From Firmicutes bacterium UBA1702 (GTDB lineage Bacteria > Bacillota > Clostridia > Peptostreptococcales > Anaerovoracaceae): a stretch of 50,824 nucleotides of DNA. The first letter of the stretch is position 1. Each line of letters starts with the position of its first letter. Positions 26,143 through 34,805 of the stretch are shown here, one piece after another. The stretch spans positions 1 through 50,824 of the forward strand of contig DCJK01000041.1 of NCBI GenBank assembly GCA_002320005.1, in the 5' to 3' direction. A program made the position numbers and the translations under genes. The notes beneath the pieces are model-generated. The model saw only the letters and a program-made list of their open reading frames with translations. It had not been told where the DNA came from and searched no databases.

Positions 26143-26266
26143 GCCTCATACCTCTATCATGTATATTCTTTTATTATGCCTTTATTATGAGCCAAATTCA
26201 ACATCATATTTTATTATAGCACGCATATATTGTCTTAACGAAGAAATAAGGAGTGTGTGTCTGACG

Positions 26267-26524
26267 ATGAAGGATTACATAGAAGAAAGAGTGTTGGAGC
26301 TGGCTCAGTACATAATAGATACCAATTCTACCGTAAGAGCGGCGGCGAAAAAGTTTCGCGTCAGCAAATCCACCGTACATAAAGATGTAACAGAAAGACT
26401 CCTTGAAATAAATCCCGGTCTTGCCGGGGAAGTTAAAGAGGTTCTTGAAAACAACAAAGCTGAGCGCCATCTGCGCGGCGGTATGGCTACCCGTGAGAAG
26501 TATAAGTCAGCAAGAGAAAAATAA
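26267..26524 (+). CDS. spoIIID: Sporulation transcription factor SpoIIID
   Basis: An 85-residue DNA-binding protein of the mother cell. It activates or represses many sigma-E-dependent genes during endospore formation. The N-terminus KDYIEERVLELAQYIIDTNS leads into the helix-turn-helix TVRAAAKKFRVSKSTVHKDVTERL, followed by the basic tail HLRGGMATREKYK, matching Bacillus SpoIIID along its length. The ATG at 26267 aligns with the family start, although AAGGAG is 13 nt away, longer than usual. A terminator overlaps the stop. The gene shows that the organism can sporulate or descends from a spore-former. Confidence 0.95.
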   Translation: MKDYIEERVLELAQYIIDTNSTVRAAAKKFRVSKSTVHKDVTERLLEINPGLAGEVKEVLENNKAERHLRGGMATREKYKSAREK

Positions 26525-26546
26525 ACGGCCCTAAAGGCCGTTTTAT
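26524..26546 (+). terminator. Terminator of spoIIID
   Basis: A perfect 7-bp stem AACGGCC with its complement and a 5-nt loop, followed by TTATAATT, overlaps the spoIIID stop codon. Confidence 0.8.
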
Positions 26547-26620
26547 AATTGCAAAACACACTGCAGTGCAATATAATTTAAATCAGATAACTGCATTTAC
26601 ACATCAAGGAGGTTTTGCAA

Positions 26621-27643
26621 ATGATTTATTTCAGAAGTGATTACAGTCTGGGTGCTCATCCGGAAGTCATGGAGGCTCTTATGGCCACCAACATGGAACA
26701 TACAGACGGATACTGTGAAGACGATTTCTCATATGAAACTGCTGATATGATCAGAGAGATGATCGGCAAACCCGATGCCCATGTTCACTTTCTGGTAGGT
26801 GGAACTCCAACAAACACCATTACCATAGCTGCTGCTCTGCGTCCTTATGAAGGCGCTATCTCAGCCGATTCCGGTCACATATACGTTCATGAAACCGGTT
26901 CTGTGGAGGCTACAGGTCACAGGGTTTTTGCCTCACCTACAAAAGACGGCAAACTTCGCCCTGCGGACATTGAAAAAATACTTCTGCATCACGAGGATGA
27001 ACACACAGTGATCCCTAAACTGGTCTACATAACCCATCCTACTGAAAACGGCGGGGTATACACAAAGGCTGAACTTCAGGCTCTTCACGACTGCTGCAAA
27101 AAGAACAATCTCTATCTTTACGCTGACGGTGCTCGTCTGGGCACAGCTCTTACATGGCCGGGAAACGATGTCACCTTGAAAGACCTGGCAAACCTCACTG
27201 ATGCCTTTTATATAGGCGGCACCAAGATAGGCGCTCTGTTCGGGGAGGCTCTTATCATCCTCAACGATGAGATAAACGATCACTTCCGCTACATGGTCAA
27301 GAGGGCATGCGCGCTCCTTGCAAAGGGCAGACTTATTGCCGTACAGCTTAAAGCGCTGCTCCGGGGCGGTGAAGACTCGCTGTACTATCGCCTTTCACGC
27401 CACGAAAATACTCTTGCAATAAAGCTGGCAGAAGGTGTGCAGGAAAAGGGGTATAAGCTCTGGATACCTCATCAGACCAATCAGGTCTTTGTAATAGTCC
27501 CAAATGATAAAATTGCAGAGCTTGAAAAGGACTTTTTCTTTTACACATGGGCTCCTTATGATGACAGCAGTTCGGTCATCCGTCTGGTAATCAGCTGGGG
27601 CACTACAGATGAAGATGTGGACAGCATCCTTGCAGCCATGTAA
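26621..27643 (+). CDS. Threonine aldolase (beta-eliminating lyase fold)
   Basis: A 340-residue PLP enzyme of fold type I that splits threonine or allo-threonine to glycine and acetaldehyde. The signatures are the N-terminal DYSLGAHPEVMEAL, the EDDFSYETADMI segment, the cofactor-ring aspartate (Asp169 in LYADGARLG), and the Schiff-base lysine Lys202 in IGGTKIGALFGE. AAGGAGG lies 8 nt before the ATG. It is transcribed alone between the spoIIID terminator and a bidirectional terminator. Low-specificity threonine aldolase is the usual role; other beta-hydroxy amino acids are possible. Confidence 0.88.
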   Translation: MIYFRSDYSLGAHPEVMEALMATNMEHTDGYCEDDFSYETADMIREMIGKPDAHVHFLVGGTPTNTITIAAALRPYEGAISADSGHIYVHETGSVEATGHRVFASPTKDGKLRPADIEKILLHHEDEHTVIPKLVYITHPTENGGVYTKAELQALHDCCKKNNLYLYADGARLGTALTWPGNDVTLKDLANLTDAFYIGGTKIGALFGEALIILNDEINDHFRYMVKRACALLAKGRLIAVQLKALLRGGEDSLYYRLSRHENTLAIKLAEGVQEKGYKLWIPHQTNQVFVIVPNDKIAELEKDFFFYTWAPYDDSSSVIRLVISWGTTDEDVDSILAAM

Positions 27644-27650
27644 TAGATTC

Positions 27651-27707
27651 AAAAAACAGAACTTCCGGAGAAAACGACATACCGCCTTCTTCGGAAGCTG
27701 TTTTTTA
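27651..27707. terminator. Bidirectional terminator between threonine aldolase and hom
   Basis: Arms AACAG(aa)CTTCCG and CGGAAGCTGTT form a stem with a 2-nt bulge, flanked by an A6 run on the left and a T6 run on the right. It works in both directions and touches the last codons of hom. Confidence 0.75.
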
Positions 27708-28724
27708 TTCACTTATTACTCTCAGCATATCCCCAAAAATTCCGTAGGCAGTCTGCTCTATTTCCGGTTCGTGCTCGAATATGGAGATGGTTTTCATAAG
27801 GTCTGTTGTTATGGACACCACAGAGGTTGTACTGTTGACAGATGCCAGCATATCCCCTGCGGGGATCTCTTCAGGTGCAACCTTTGCATGCACTTTACCG
27901 TCCTTACGGCTGCCGCGGCACACCAGTTTGATTACATTCCCTCTTGACTCAGCCGCTCTGATATCTTCAGAAGTTATGTCCTCTATGCCTTTGCGCTCCA
28001 CCTGATCCGGCGTGATGTCGGCATCCATAAGAACATTGAGGAGGGCTGTTATCTTTGCTGCAGCATCATAACCTTCTATGTCCATGGCCGGATCTGCTTC
28101 TATAAATCCCTTCCTGCGTCCCCGTTCCATTATATCGTCATAATCTGCGCCTTTAGACAGTTCTTCCAGCACAAAGTTTGTTGTACTGTTAAGTATTCCC
28201 CTTACTTCTGTCACCTCTGCCATCTGCAAGGTTTTATCCACGAGGTTGAACACAGGCGTGCCGTCCATGACAGTTGTCTCATAAAAGAATTTTACTCCTG
28301 CCCGGCAGGCTTTCCGGTTCAGTTCTGAATACTTCCAGGCTATAGGGCCCTTGTTGGCAGTAATCACGTGCTTTCTGCGGCTGAAAGCTTCTTCAATATG
28401 GGATATGGCCGGCTGTCCGGTAAATATGTTCAGCGGTGTCATTTCCACCAGAACATCATAATCCGCGGTTTTCACAATATCCATAGTGGTGAGGTTAACG
28501 GTGCCACTGCTGAATCTGCCGGCTCTCTCTATATCTCTTAGTGCTTCCATCAGATCAATGCCTCGGGGATTCACAATATTTCCTCTTGTTCCGGTTGCAA
28601 TCGCCGTTACATAAACCCCGTATCCGAATCTCTCTTTTATTTTTTCTTCTTTTTCAAGAAGGAGTTTTGCAAAGGCTCTGCCTGCATTGCCGAATCCCAG
28701 CAAAGCCAACCTCAATTCTTTCAT
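27705..28724 (-). CDS. hom: Homoserine dehydrogenase
   Basis: A 339-residue NAD(P)H-dependent dehydrogenase that converts aspartate semialdehyde to homoserine for threonine and methionine synthesis. The Rossmann motif LALLGFGNAGRAFAKLL is at the N-terminus. The catalytic domain has ITANKGPIAWKY, ETTVMDGTPVFNL, RGILNSTTNFVLEEL and GFIEADPAMDIEGYDAAAKI. The C-terminal ACT domain of the long form is missing, so this is the short, probably feedback-insensitive type. AGGAG overlaps the stop of the upstream HutD-fusion gene, so the two form one transcript. Confidence 0.92.
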   Translation of the reverse strand: MKELRLALLGFGNAGRAFAKLLLEKEEKIKERFGYGVYVTAIATGTRGNIVNPRGIDLMEALRDIERAGRFSSGTVNLTTMDIVKTADYDVLVEMTPLNIFTGQPAISHIEEAFSRRKHVITANKGPIAWKYSELNRKACRAGVKFFYETTVMDGTPVFNLVDKTLQMAEVTEVRGILNSTTNFVLEELSKGADYDDIMERGRRKGFIEADPAMDIEGYDAAAKITALLNVLMDADITPDQVERKGIEDITSEDIRAAESRGNVIKLVCRGSRKDGKVHAKVAPEEIPAGDMLASVNSTTSVVSITTDLMKTISIFEHEPEIEQTAYGIFGDMLRVISE

Positions 28725-28726
28725 TT

Positions 28727-29803
28727 TTATTCTCCTAGATTTCTTCCGCTGTTTTTGTATTTGCTTAATGTTCTTTCCAGCTGTTCGTTGCGTCCAAGTT
28801 CCTCATTTCTGACTTTCTTTTCGTATGGAGTAAGCTTATCTACATCTTTAATATGCCTGCTGACGGGCTTAGGTACAAAGGCCATATATATCAAAGGCGA
28901 AACCAGAAGGCAATCCACCAGGATCCACCCTATAATTGCAGCAACGCATGCGGCAGTGGAAATTTCAGTAGTCGCTATCAGCACGCCTATTACCACTATT
29001 CCCAGCATAAATACCAGGCTTGTCAAGTAGAACCGTTCGGCCTTCTTTATGGCTCTGCTGAGTTCTTCATCAAACCAGGTGGTTTTTAGACTCTTGATCA
29101 GATATTTCGCCCATCTGAACTGAACGTTGGCCAGATAAATACATTTCTTGAAATCTTCAAAGGTTGCAGGCTCCCTTGGTATTACCTCCGGTCCTATTTC
29201 CCCTTCCATGTCATCATAGAAAATTTGCGCGCGTATCAGAGTCCCCTCTCCCATGACAGAATAGCCGGCCTTTTCACCGGTTTCAAAGTCCATCACAAGC
29301 ATCTGCCCCGGTTTTATCATGGTATCTTTTCCGCCTGCTGTTACAACCGCATATCCTTTGCAGCAGTACAGAGCGTGAGTCGTCTTTGGTTTTTCGCTTT
29401 CCTGAGAAGATGTATAATCCGATTTTCTTTCCTCCGGAAAAATCAGGTCCAGATAACCTTCGTTTCCCTTTCTTACCATCAGATTAAAGTCTTTTATCTT
29501 CCCATAGCTTCTGGTGACCCAGCCGCCGTCAAACCTGTCCTGCTCCAGAGCCTTGAGCCTTGCAACGCGCTGACCTTCATAGTTCAGGACAACTTCTCCT
29601 TCCATTACCATAAGAACTCTGTCATAATCAGGTAATTTTGAAAAGGCGGACTCCTCCGTGTCTATAACTGCCGAGCTCAGTCTCCATATAAAATTTCTGT
29701 CCATATAGCTGGAGGTTTCCGGAAAAATTGCAAGTTCCGTGGTGGTTCCCCCTGTCCATCGACTGTTTCTGTACTGAGTTTCTGTTAAAAGGGTATTTCT
29801 CAT
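28727..29803 (-). CDS. HutD-like cupin fused to a C-terminal two-helix membrane domain
   Basis: A 358-residue protein. Residues 1-200 match HutD/Ves cupins: SRWTGGTTTELAIFP, RLSSAVIDTEESAFSKLPDYDRVLMVMEGEVVL and the later beta-roll with FNLMVRKG. HutD is a small cupin of unclear function linked to histidine use. The C-terminal third differs: a helical linker, two predicted membrane helices at about 258-281 and 284-309, and a charged cytoplasmic tail of 49 residues. That fusion is unusual. AGGAGG precedes the ATG, and the promoter is TTGGAT-17-TATAAT. It is cotranscribed with hom, for which no functional link is known. Confidence 0.78.
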   Translation of the reverse strand: MRNTLLTETQYRNSRWTGGTTTELAIFPETSSYMDRNFIWRLSSAVIDTEESAFSKLPDYDRVLMVMEGEVVLNYEGQRVARLKALEQDRFDGGWVTRSYGKIKDFNLMVRKGNEGYLDLIFPEERKSDYTSSQESEKPKTTHALYCCKGYAVVTAGGKDTMIKPGQMLVMDFETGEKAGYSVMGEGTLIRAQIFYDDMEGEIGPEVIPREPATFEDFKKCIYLANVQFRWAKYLIKSLKTTWFDEELSRAIKKAERFYLTSLVFMLGIVVIGVLIATTEISTAACVAAIIGWILVDCLLVSPLIYMAFVPKPVSRHIKDVDKLTPYEKKVRNEELGRNEQLERTLSKYKNSGRNLGE

Positions 29804-29836
29804 GACTGCCTCCTTTGAGGTTTTTTTAATATGAAA

Positions 29837-29865
29837 ATTATAACATATTTACCTGCATCATCCAA
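29837..29865 (-). promoter_or_regulatory. Promoter of the HutD-fusion/hom operon
   Basis: TTGGAT (29860-29865) and TATAAT (29837-29842), spaced 17 bp on the minus strand. Confidence 0.75.
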
Positions 29866-29869
29866 TCCC

Positions 29870-29898
29870 TTGTTTTATAGACAAATTTAGTGTATAAT
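29870..29898 (+). promoter_or_regulatory. Promoter of the E2-like acyltransferase operon
   Basis: TTGTTT (29870-29875) and TATAAT (29893-29898), spaced 17 bp. It is back to back with the divergent HutD-fusion promoter. Confidence 0.7.
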
Positions 29899-29958
29899 CG
29901 TCATAAGTTCTTTTTCACAAAACAAACATAAATGAGGGGTATTAGGAGGGGTATTAGA

Positions 29959-30831
29959 ATGTACAGAAGCGATGGATACAGAGTTCTAACAAATGATCCT
30001 ATGTATGAGATTGCAGCATATGTGATGGACAAGCGATACGATGCAAGCAATTATATCAAGCAGGACCTTGATCTGGAACTGCTCCAGGATTATATCAGAA
30101 AATGCCGCCGTAAAGGTATTGCCATGAGCCATATGGCCATAATTATAGCCGGCTACATAAGACTTGTGTCACAAAATCCATATCTTAACAGATTTGTAAT
30201 GAACAAGCGGATATATGCGCGCAACCATTTCTGCGTTTCTTTTGTCACGCTGACCAACAGCGGCGAAGGAAGCACCGTAAACAAAGTCTATTTTAATCTT
30301 GATGATGACATTTTCACTGTAAACGACAAATTGAGCCGTGCCATCGAAAAAAGTCAGGAAACCGGAAGTGAAACGCCAATGGATGTGCTGGCAAAGAAAA
30401 TTGTCAGGATACCCGGCCTTGTAAGTATTGCTGTAAGCTTCCTGAAGTTTATCGACAAGCATTTCACACTGCCATTCAGCATTATTGATGCCAGTCCTTT
30501 CCATACTTCTCTCTTTGTCACCAATCTGGCTTCAATCAGAACCGGAGCAGTATATCATCATATATATGAATTCGGAACTACAGGAATTTTTGCTTCCATG
30601 GGTCAGCCTGTAAAGAAGCTTTTTAAAAACGGTGAAACCATAGAAGAGCATAAAGTGATGGAACTGGGTATTGTAACTGATGAGCGTATAGCCGACGGTC
30701 ATTACTATGGCAGATGTTTCAAAGAACTAAAGAAATTCTACAGGAATCCGGAACTGCTGGAAACAAAGCCGGAAACCGTAATCCGTGACAAGGATATAAA
30801 ACATAAAAACCCAAAATTTATATGCAGATAG
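29959..30831 (+). CDS. Stand-alone 2-oxoacid dehydrogenase acyltransferase (E2) catalytic-domain protein
   Basis: A 290-residue protein with the CAT/E2 acyltransferase fold but no lipoyl or peripheral-subunit-binding domain. The end of the fold shows VTDERIADGHYYGRCFK where E2 enzymes have DHRxxDG, so the catalytic histidine position holds Glu. This looks like a feature of a stand-alone clostridial subfamily rather than a single mutation. The reaction is unknown, and a CoA- or acyl-binding role without classical catalysis is possible. AGGAGG lies 9 nt before the ATG at 29959. The next gene follows after 12 bp, so they form an operon. Confidence 0.75.
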   Translation: MYRSDGYRVLTNDPMYEIAAYVMDKRYDASNYIKQDLDLELLQDYIRKCRRKGIAMSHMAIIIAGYIRLVSQNPYLNRFVMNKRIYARNHFCVSFVTLTNSGEGSTVNKVYFNLDDDIFTVNDKLSRAIEKSQETGSETPMDVLAKKIVRIPGLVSIAVSFLKFIDKHFTLPFSIIDASPFHTSLFVTNLASIRTGAVYHHIYEFGTTGIFASMGQPVKKLFKNGETIEEHKVMELGIVTDERIADGHYYGRCFKELKKFYRNPELLETKPETVIRDKDIKHKNPKFICR

Positions 30832-30843
30832 GAGTGACATATT

Positions 30844-31254
30844 ATGACAAGAAAAGAGCAGGCTTTAATGCTCCACAAAAGCGGATTTAACTGTGCACAG
30901 TCTGTTGCATGTTCATTCTGCAATGTGATGGGGGCTGATCCTCAGCAGGTATTCAAGGTGGCTGAGCCTTTAGGCTTCGGCATGGGAAACATGGGTACAT
31001 GCGGTGCCGTATCAGCCATGGCTCTTGTAACAGGTATGAAAATGAGTGACGGAAACATGGACCATCCTCAGACAAAACGCGAATGTTACAAAATGATGCA
31101 GAAGCTTACCGAGGAATTCACAAAAAAGAATTCTTCCATTGTGTGCAGCGAAATCAAAGGCGTGCATACGGGACAGGTTCTCAGAAGCTGTGACGGATGC
31201 ATCGAAGACGCCGTAGAACTTCTTGACAAATATCTTTTAGGGATTGAGGAATAA
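30844..31254 (+). CDS. C_GCAxxG_C_C family protein (putative redox/cysteine-cluster protein)
   Basis: A 136-residue soluble protein with the family cysteine pattern: FNCAQSVACSFC near residue 15, TCGAVSAMALVTG near 52, then single cysteines near 80, 101, 119 and 122 (SCDGC). These cysteines are thought to bind metal or an iron-sulfur or heme-like cofactor; the role is not known. AGGAG lies 7-9 nt before the ATG. The terminator hairpin overlaps the stop codon. Confidence 0.85.
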   Translation: MTRKEQALMLHKSGFNCAQSVACSFCNVMGADPQQVFKVAEPLGFGMGNMGTCGAVSAMALVTGMKMSDGNMDHPQTKRECYKMMQKLTEEFTKKNSSIVCSEIKGVHTGQVLRSCDGCIEDAVELLDKYLLGIEE

Positions 31255-31271
31255 TTTCCTCAATCTTTTTT
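31242..31271 (+). terminator. Terminator of the E2-like/C_GCAxxG operon
   Basis: A perfect 10-bp stem (31242-31251 with 31256-31265), 4-nt loop and a T6 tract. The stop codon lies in the loop. Confidence 0.88.
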
Positions 31272-31273
31272 AT

Positions 31274-31303
31274 AAAAAAGAGGCCGACTTCGCGGTCAGC
31301 CTC
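31274..31303 (-). terminator. Terminator of the liv operon
   Basis: A 9-bp stem (31280-31288 with 31295-31303, one G-U pair) with a 6-nt loop is followed by T6 on the minus strand. The livF stop codon lies inside the stem. Confidence 0.88.
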
Positions 31304-32000
31304 CAAGATATGCTTTTTTTATTGTATCGCTGTTTCTCAGTTCCTCTCCTGTTCCTGACAATGATACTCTTCCGGATTCTATTACATAGGCCCGATCCGA
31401 AACCTCCAGCGCCATCTCGGCGTTCTGCTCAACCAGCAAAATCGTGGTTCCTGCATCATTAAGCTCCTTGATAATCTCAAAGATCTGTTCAACAAGGATA
31501 GGCGCAAGACCCATGGAGGGTTCATCCAACATCAGAAGCTTAGGATGGCTCATAAGAGCTCTTCCCATGGCCAGCATCTGCTGTTCACCTCCGGACAGGG
31601 TGCCTGCCACCTGATTTTTTCTCTCCTTAAGTCTGGGGAATTTCTCGAATACCGACTCAATGTCAGCCTTATCAGCCTTGCCTTTAATATATGCCCCCAT
31701 CTCAAGATTTTCCATTACAGACATCTGAAGGAATATTCTCCTTCCCTCCGGCACATGGGCAAGACCTTTTTCCACCAGCTTATATGCATCTATCTTGCTG
31801 ATATCCTCTCCCATAAAAGTAACGCCGCCGGTTTTGCTTCTGAGAAGACCTGATATGGTTTTAAGTGTAGTTGACTTTCCTGCGCCGTTGGCACCTATAA
31901 GAGAAACAATTTCTCCTTCGTTTACATCAAAGGATACACCCTTAAGCGCATGTATCTTACCGTAATATACGTTAAGGTCATCGACTTTCAGCATGCACAT
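31296..32000 (-). CDS. livF: Branched-chain amino acid ABC transporter ATPase LivF
   Basis: A 234-residue ATPase. It has Walker A GANGAGKST, a Q-loop region HVPEGRRIF (the PEGR signature of LivF), ABC signature LSGGEQQML, Walker B LLMLDEPSMGL and H-loop LVEQN. It pairs with LivG to drive uptake of Leu, Ile and Val. The start ATG overlaps the livG stop by one base; a second ATG two codons later is possible. A GGAGGAAGG site is present. It is the last gene of the operon. Confidence 0.95.
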   Translation of the reverse strand: MCMLKVDDLNVYYGKIHALKGVSFDVNEGEIVSLIGANGAGKSTTLKTISGLLRSKTGGVTFMGEDISKIDAYKLVEKGLAHVPEGRRIFLQMSVMENLEMGAYIKGKADKADIESVFEKFPRLKERKNQVAGTLSGGEQQMLAMGRALMSHPKLLMLDEPSMGLAPILVEQIFEIIKELNDAGTTILLVEQNAEMALEVSDRAYVIESGRVSLSGTGEELRNSDTIKKAYLGG

Positions 32001-32860
32001 TATTTGTCCTTCCTCCTTCCCAGATATGCCTCAATTACTGCAGGATTGCCCTGTATCTGGCTTGGTGTGCCTTTGGCTATTATCTTTCCGTAATTCAGCA
32101 CTGCAATTCCCTCACATACGTTCATTACCAGGTTCATGTCATGCTCTATCAAAAGTACAGCTATCTGGAATTCATCTCTGATTTTTCTTATGTTCTCCAT
32201 AAGTTCAGATGTCTCTGACGGATTCATTCCTGCTGCAGGCTCATCAAGAAGGATTATGCTCGGCTCTGTTGCCAGTGCGCGAACTATTTCCAGCCTTCTC
32301 TGTGCCCCGTAAGGCAGACTGCCGGCCTGCGCATTGGCCAGTCCTTCCATATTGAAGAACTTCAGCAGTTCCATGGATATCTCCGTTGTTTCTTTTTCTA
32401 CGCGCTTATATTTGCCCCCATGGATTATGGACTCAAAAAGACTGGTATCTATATTCGAATGGAATCCCACCTTTACATTGTCCAGCACCGACATTCTGGA
32501 AAAAAGTCTGATATTCTGAAATGTTCTGGCAATACCCATCTTGCAGACCTGCGCAGTAGTCTTTCCGGCTGTGGTCTTTCCGTTGAGCATTATAGTTCCG
32601 CGAGTAGGTTCATACACGTTGGTGAGCATATTAAACACAGTTGTCTTGCCGGCTCCGTTAGGACCTATAAGACCCGATATTTCGGTTTTCCCTATTGCGA
32701 TGGAAAAATCATCTACGGCAGTAAGTCCGCCGAAGTCTATGCCCAGATGCATGACTTCCAGAACAGGACCCTTGTCAATATCTCTTTCCGGCAGCATTGA
32801 TACGCTGGGAATCGGCACAAATCTGGTTTCATGGCTCTTAATTTCCTGATTATTCATCAT
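32000..32860 (-). CDS. livG: Branched-chain amino acid ABC transporter ATPase LivG
   Basis: A 286-residue ATPase with Walker A GPNGAGKTT, the LivG-type GIARTFQNIRLF stretch, a degenerate ABC signature LPYGAQRRLEI, Walker B IILLDEPAAGMNP and H-loop IEHDM. About 30 extra residues precede the ATPase domain, which is unusual. The start overlaps livM by 11 bp and has AAGGAGGTG upstream, so the extension is probably real. The domain proper begins at VLEVMHLGIDFGG. Confidence 0.95.
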   Translation of the reverse strand: MMNNQEIKSHETRFVPIPSVSMLPERDIDKGPVLEVMHLGIDFGGLTAVDDFSIAIGKTEISGLIGPNGAGKTTVFNMLTNVYEPTRGTIMLNGKTTAGKTTAQVCKMGIARTFQNIRLFSRMSVLDNVKVGFHSNIDTSLFESIIHGGKYKRVEKETTEISMELLKFFNMEGLANAQAGSLPYGAQRRLEIVRALATEPSIILLDEPAAGMNPSETSELMENIRKIRDEFQIAVLLIEHDMNLVMNVCEGIAVLNYGKIIAKGTPSQIQGNPAVIEAYLGRRKDK

Positions 32861-33857
32861 TGCCCTGCACCTCCTTTTTTGCGCCTCTATTCTTCAGCAG
32901 GCTGCCCAGACTTCTGAAATTCAGCTTGGATAAAATTTCCCTGCCTTTTTCAGAAGAGTTGAGAAGCATCATCACGATAAGGGCGATGGCATATATAAGC
33001 ATTCTGTAATCTGCAAAGCCACGGAGGGCCTCCGGCAGAATGGTTATGATAATCGCAGATATAATCGAGCCTCTTATGCTTCCTATTCCGCCCAGAACCA
33101 CAATAACCAGTATTTCTATGGATCTGTTATAGTCGAATACATCTGCTGTTAATATCGAATAGTTGTGACCGTACAAAACTCCTGCAACGCCTGCGAAAAA
33201 TGCTCCCATGACGAAAGCCAGAAGTTTGTAGGAGTTGAGATTCACTCCACATGATTCGGCAGCGATCTTGTTGTCTCGCATCGCCTTTATTGCTCTGCCG
33301 TGTTTGGAATTCACGAAGTTCATTATCACAAACATGGTTATTAGCACCACCACAAAGCCTATGATAAAATTGGAATCCTGAGGTGTTCCTTTAAGGCCTG
33401 CCGCACCACCGGTAAATCCCAGGTTTATTATTACGCTTCGGATAATTTCTCCTGCTGCCAGAGTAACAATAGCCAGATAGTCTCCGCTGAGTCTGAGAAC
33501 AGGTATGCCTATTAAGACTCCGAAGACAGCCGCAACCACCCCGCCTATAATCATGGCCAGAGGGAATCTTACGGCCGCAGGAAGTATGTCTGCCGTATAT
33601 ATGGCAAAGAGGCATCCTGCATATGCTCCCACCGACATAAAACCTGCGTGGCCCAGTGACAGTTCTCCCAGGAAGCCCACCACCAGATTAAGGGATACGG
33701 CAAGTATTATGTTGATACACACCGGCACAAGGATGGACTGCATGTGTCTTGTCGCCATGCCGGTAGCCACCATTACCGCGACTATTGCAAACAGTATAAT
33801 TACTATTCCGTAGGTAATAAGATCGTTTTTCTTTGCTTTTATTTCGTTTAAACCCAT
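32850..33857 (-). CDS. livM: Branched-chain amino acid ABC transporter permease LivM
   Basis: A 335-residue permease with nine to ten helices. The LivM core NLVVGFLGELSLGHAGFMSVGAYAG lies near residue 60, GRAIKAMRDNKIAAESCGVN (coupling loop) near 190, and VVLGGIGSIRGSI near 250. A GTG at 33866 is in frame, but AGGTGA gives the ATG at 33857 the better site. It lies 9 bp after livH. Confidence 0.94.
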   Translation of the reverse strand: MGLNEIKAKKNDLITYGIVIILFAIVAVMVATGMATRHMQSILVPVCINIILAVSLNLVVGFLGELSLGHAGFMSVGAYAGCLFAIYTADILPAAVRFPLAMIIGGVVAAVFGVLIGIPVLRLSGDYLAIVTLAAGEIIRSVIINLGFTGGAAGLKGTPQDSNFIIGFVVVLITMFVIMNFVNSKHGRAIKAMRDNKIAAESCGVNLNSYKLLAFVMGAFFAGVAGVLYGHNYSILTADVFDYNRSIEILVIVVLGGIGSIRGSIISAIIITILPEALRGFADYRMLIYAIALIVMMLLNSSEKGREILSKLNFRSLGSLLKNRGAKKEVQGNDE

Positions 33858-33866
33858 ATCTTTCAC

Positions 33867-34742
33867 CTACACTTTCTCTTTAATTACTTTGCCCAGAAGT
33901 CCGGTAGGCTTAACCAGCAGTACAACTATCAGAGAGGCGAATACGATGGCATCCGACAGCTCTGTGGATATATACGCCTTCGACAAGCTCTCCAGAACGC
34001 CCAGCAACAGGCCTCCTATCATAGCTCCCGGGATGGAACCTATACCGCCGAATACGGCTGCAACAAAGGCCTTGATACCCGGCATGGAACCGGTGTAAGG
34101 TCCTATGAAGCCGTAGGTGGCACCATAGAAAACACCTGCAACTGCTGCCAGGGCAGATCCTATTGCAAAGGTCAAAGATATGGTCTTGTTTACACTTATG
34201 CCCATGAGTTCGGCGGCTTCCTTATCTTCGGAAACCGCTCTCATGGCCTTGCCTGCTCTTGTCTTGTTTATAAACAAGGAAAGAGCAATCATAATAATTA
34301 TAGTTACAGCCAACGTCACCACTGATTCGCCAGACATGGATAAGTCACCTATGTGTACGCTGGAAATGTCAAATATGCTTGGAAAACTTTTCTGGCTGGA
34401 TCCGAATATCAGCAGCGCCAGGTTCTGCAGCAGATAGCTGACACCAATGGCTGTAATTAACACTGTAAGTGGTTCTGATTTGCGGAGGGGCTTGTAAGCA
34501 ACTCGCTCCGTTACTACTCCCAGTACAGTACACATTACCACACTGAGGATCAAAGCAACCCATACAGGCAGCCCGCATGTGGATATTGATACTATGATGG
34601 TAAATGCTCCTACCATAATTATATCTCCATGTGCGAAGTTAAGCATCTTGGCAATACCGTATACCATGGTATATCCGAGGGCTATTAAGGCGTAAATGCT
34701 GCCCAGACTAAGTCCGCTGATCAAGTTTGAAAGAAAGTCCAT
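33867..34742 (-). CDS. livH: Branched-chain amino acid ABC transporter permease LivH
   Basis: A 291-residue permease. It has the LivH N-terminus GLSLGSIYALIALGYTMVYGI and MLNFAHGDIIMVGAF, the coupling loop GKAMRAVSEDKEAAELMGI near residue 165, and AAVFGGIGSIPGAMIGG. AAGGAG lies 10 nt before the ATG. It is separated from livJ by 63 bp without a terminator. Confidence 0.95.
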   Translation of the reverse strand: MDFLSNLISGLSLGSIYALIALGYTMVYGIAKMLNFAHGDIIMVGAFTIIVSISTCGLPVWVALILSVVMCTVLGVVTERVAYKPLRKSEPLTVLITAIGVSYLLQNLALLIFGSSQKSFPSIFDISSVHIGDLSMSGESVVTLAVTIIIMIALSLFINKTRAGKAMRAVSEDKEAAELMGISVNKTISLTFAIGSALAAVAGVFYGATYGFIGPYTGSMPGIKAFVAAVFGGIGSIPGAMIGGLLLGVLESLSKAYISTELSDAIVFASLIVVLLVKPTGLLGKVIKEKV

Positions 34743-34805
34743 TTATAAGCCACTCCTTAAATTTGTTACTTGAAAATATCGTTTTTAATTAATAATGTGC
34801 TGTAA

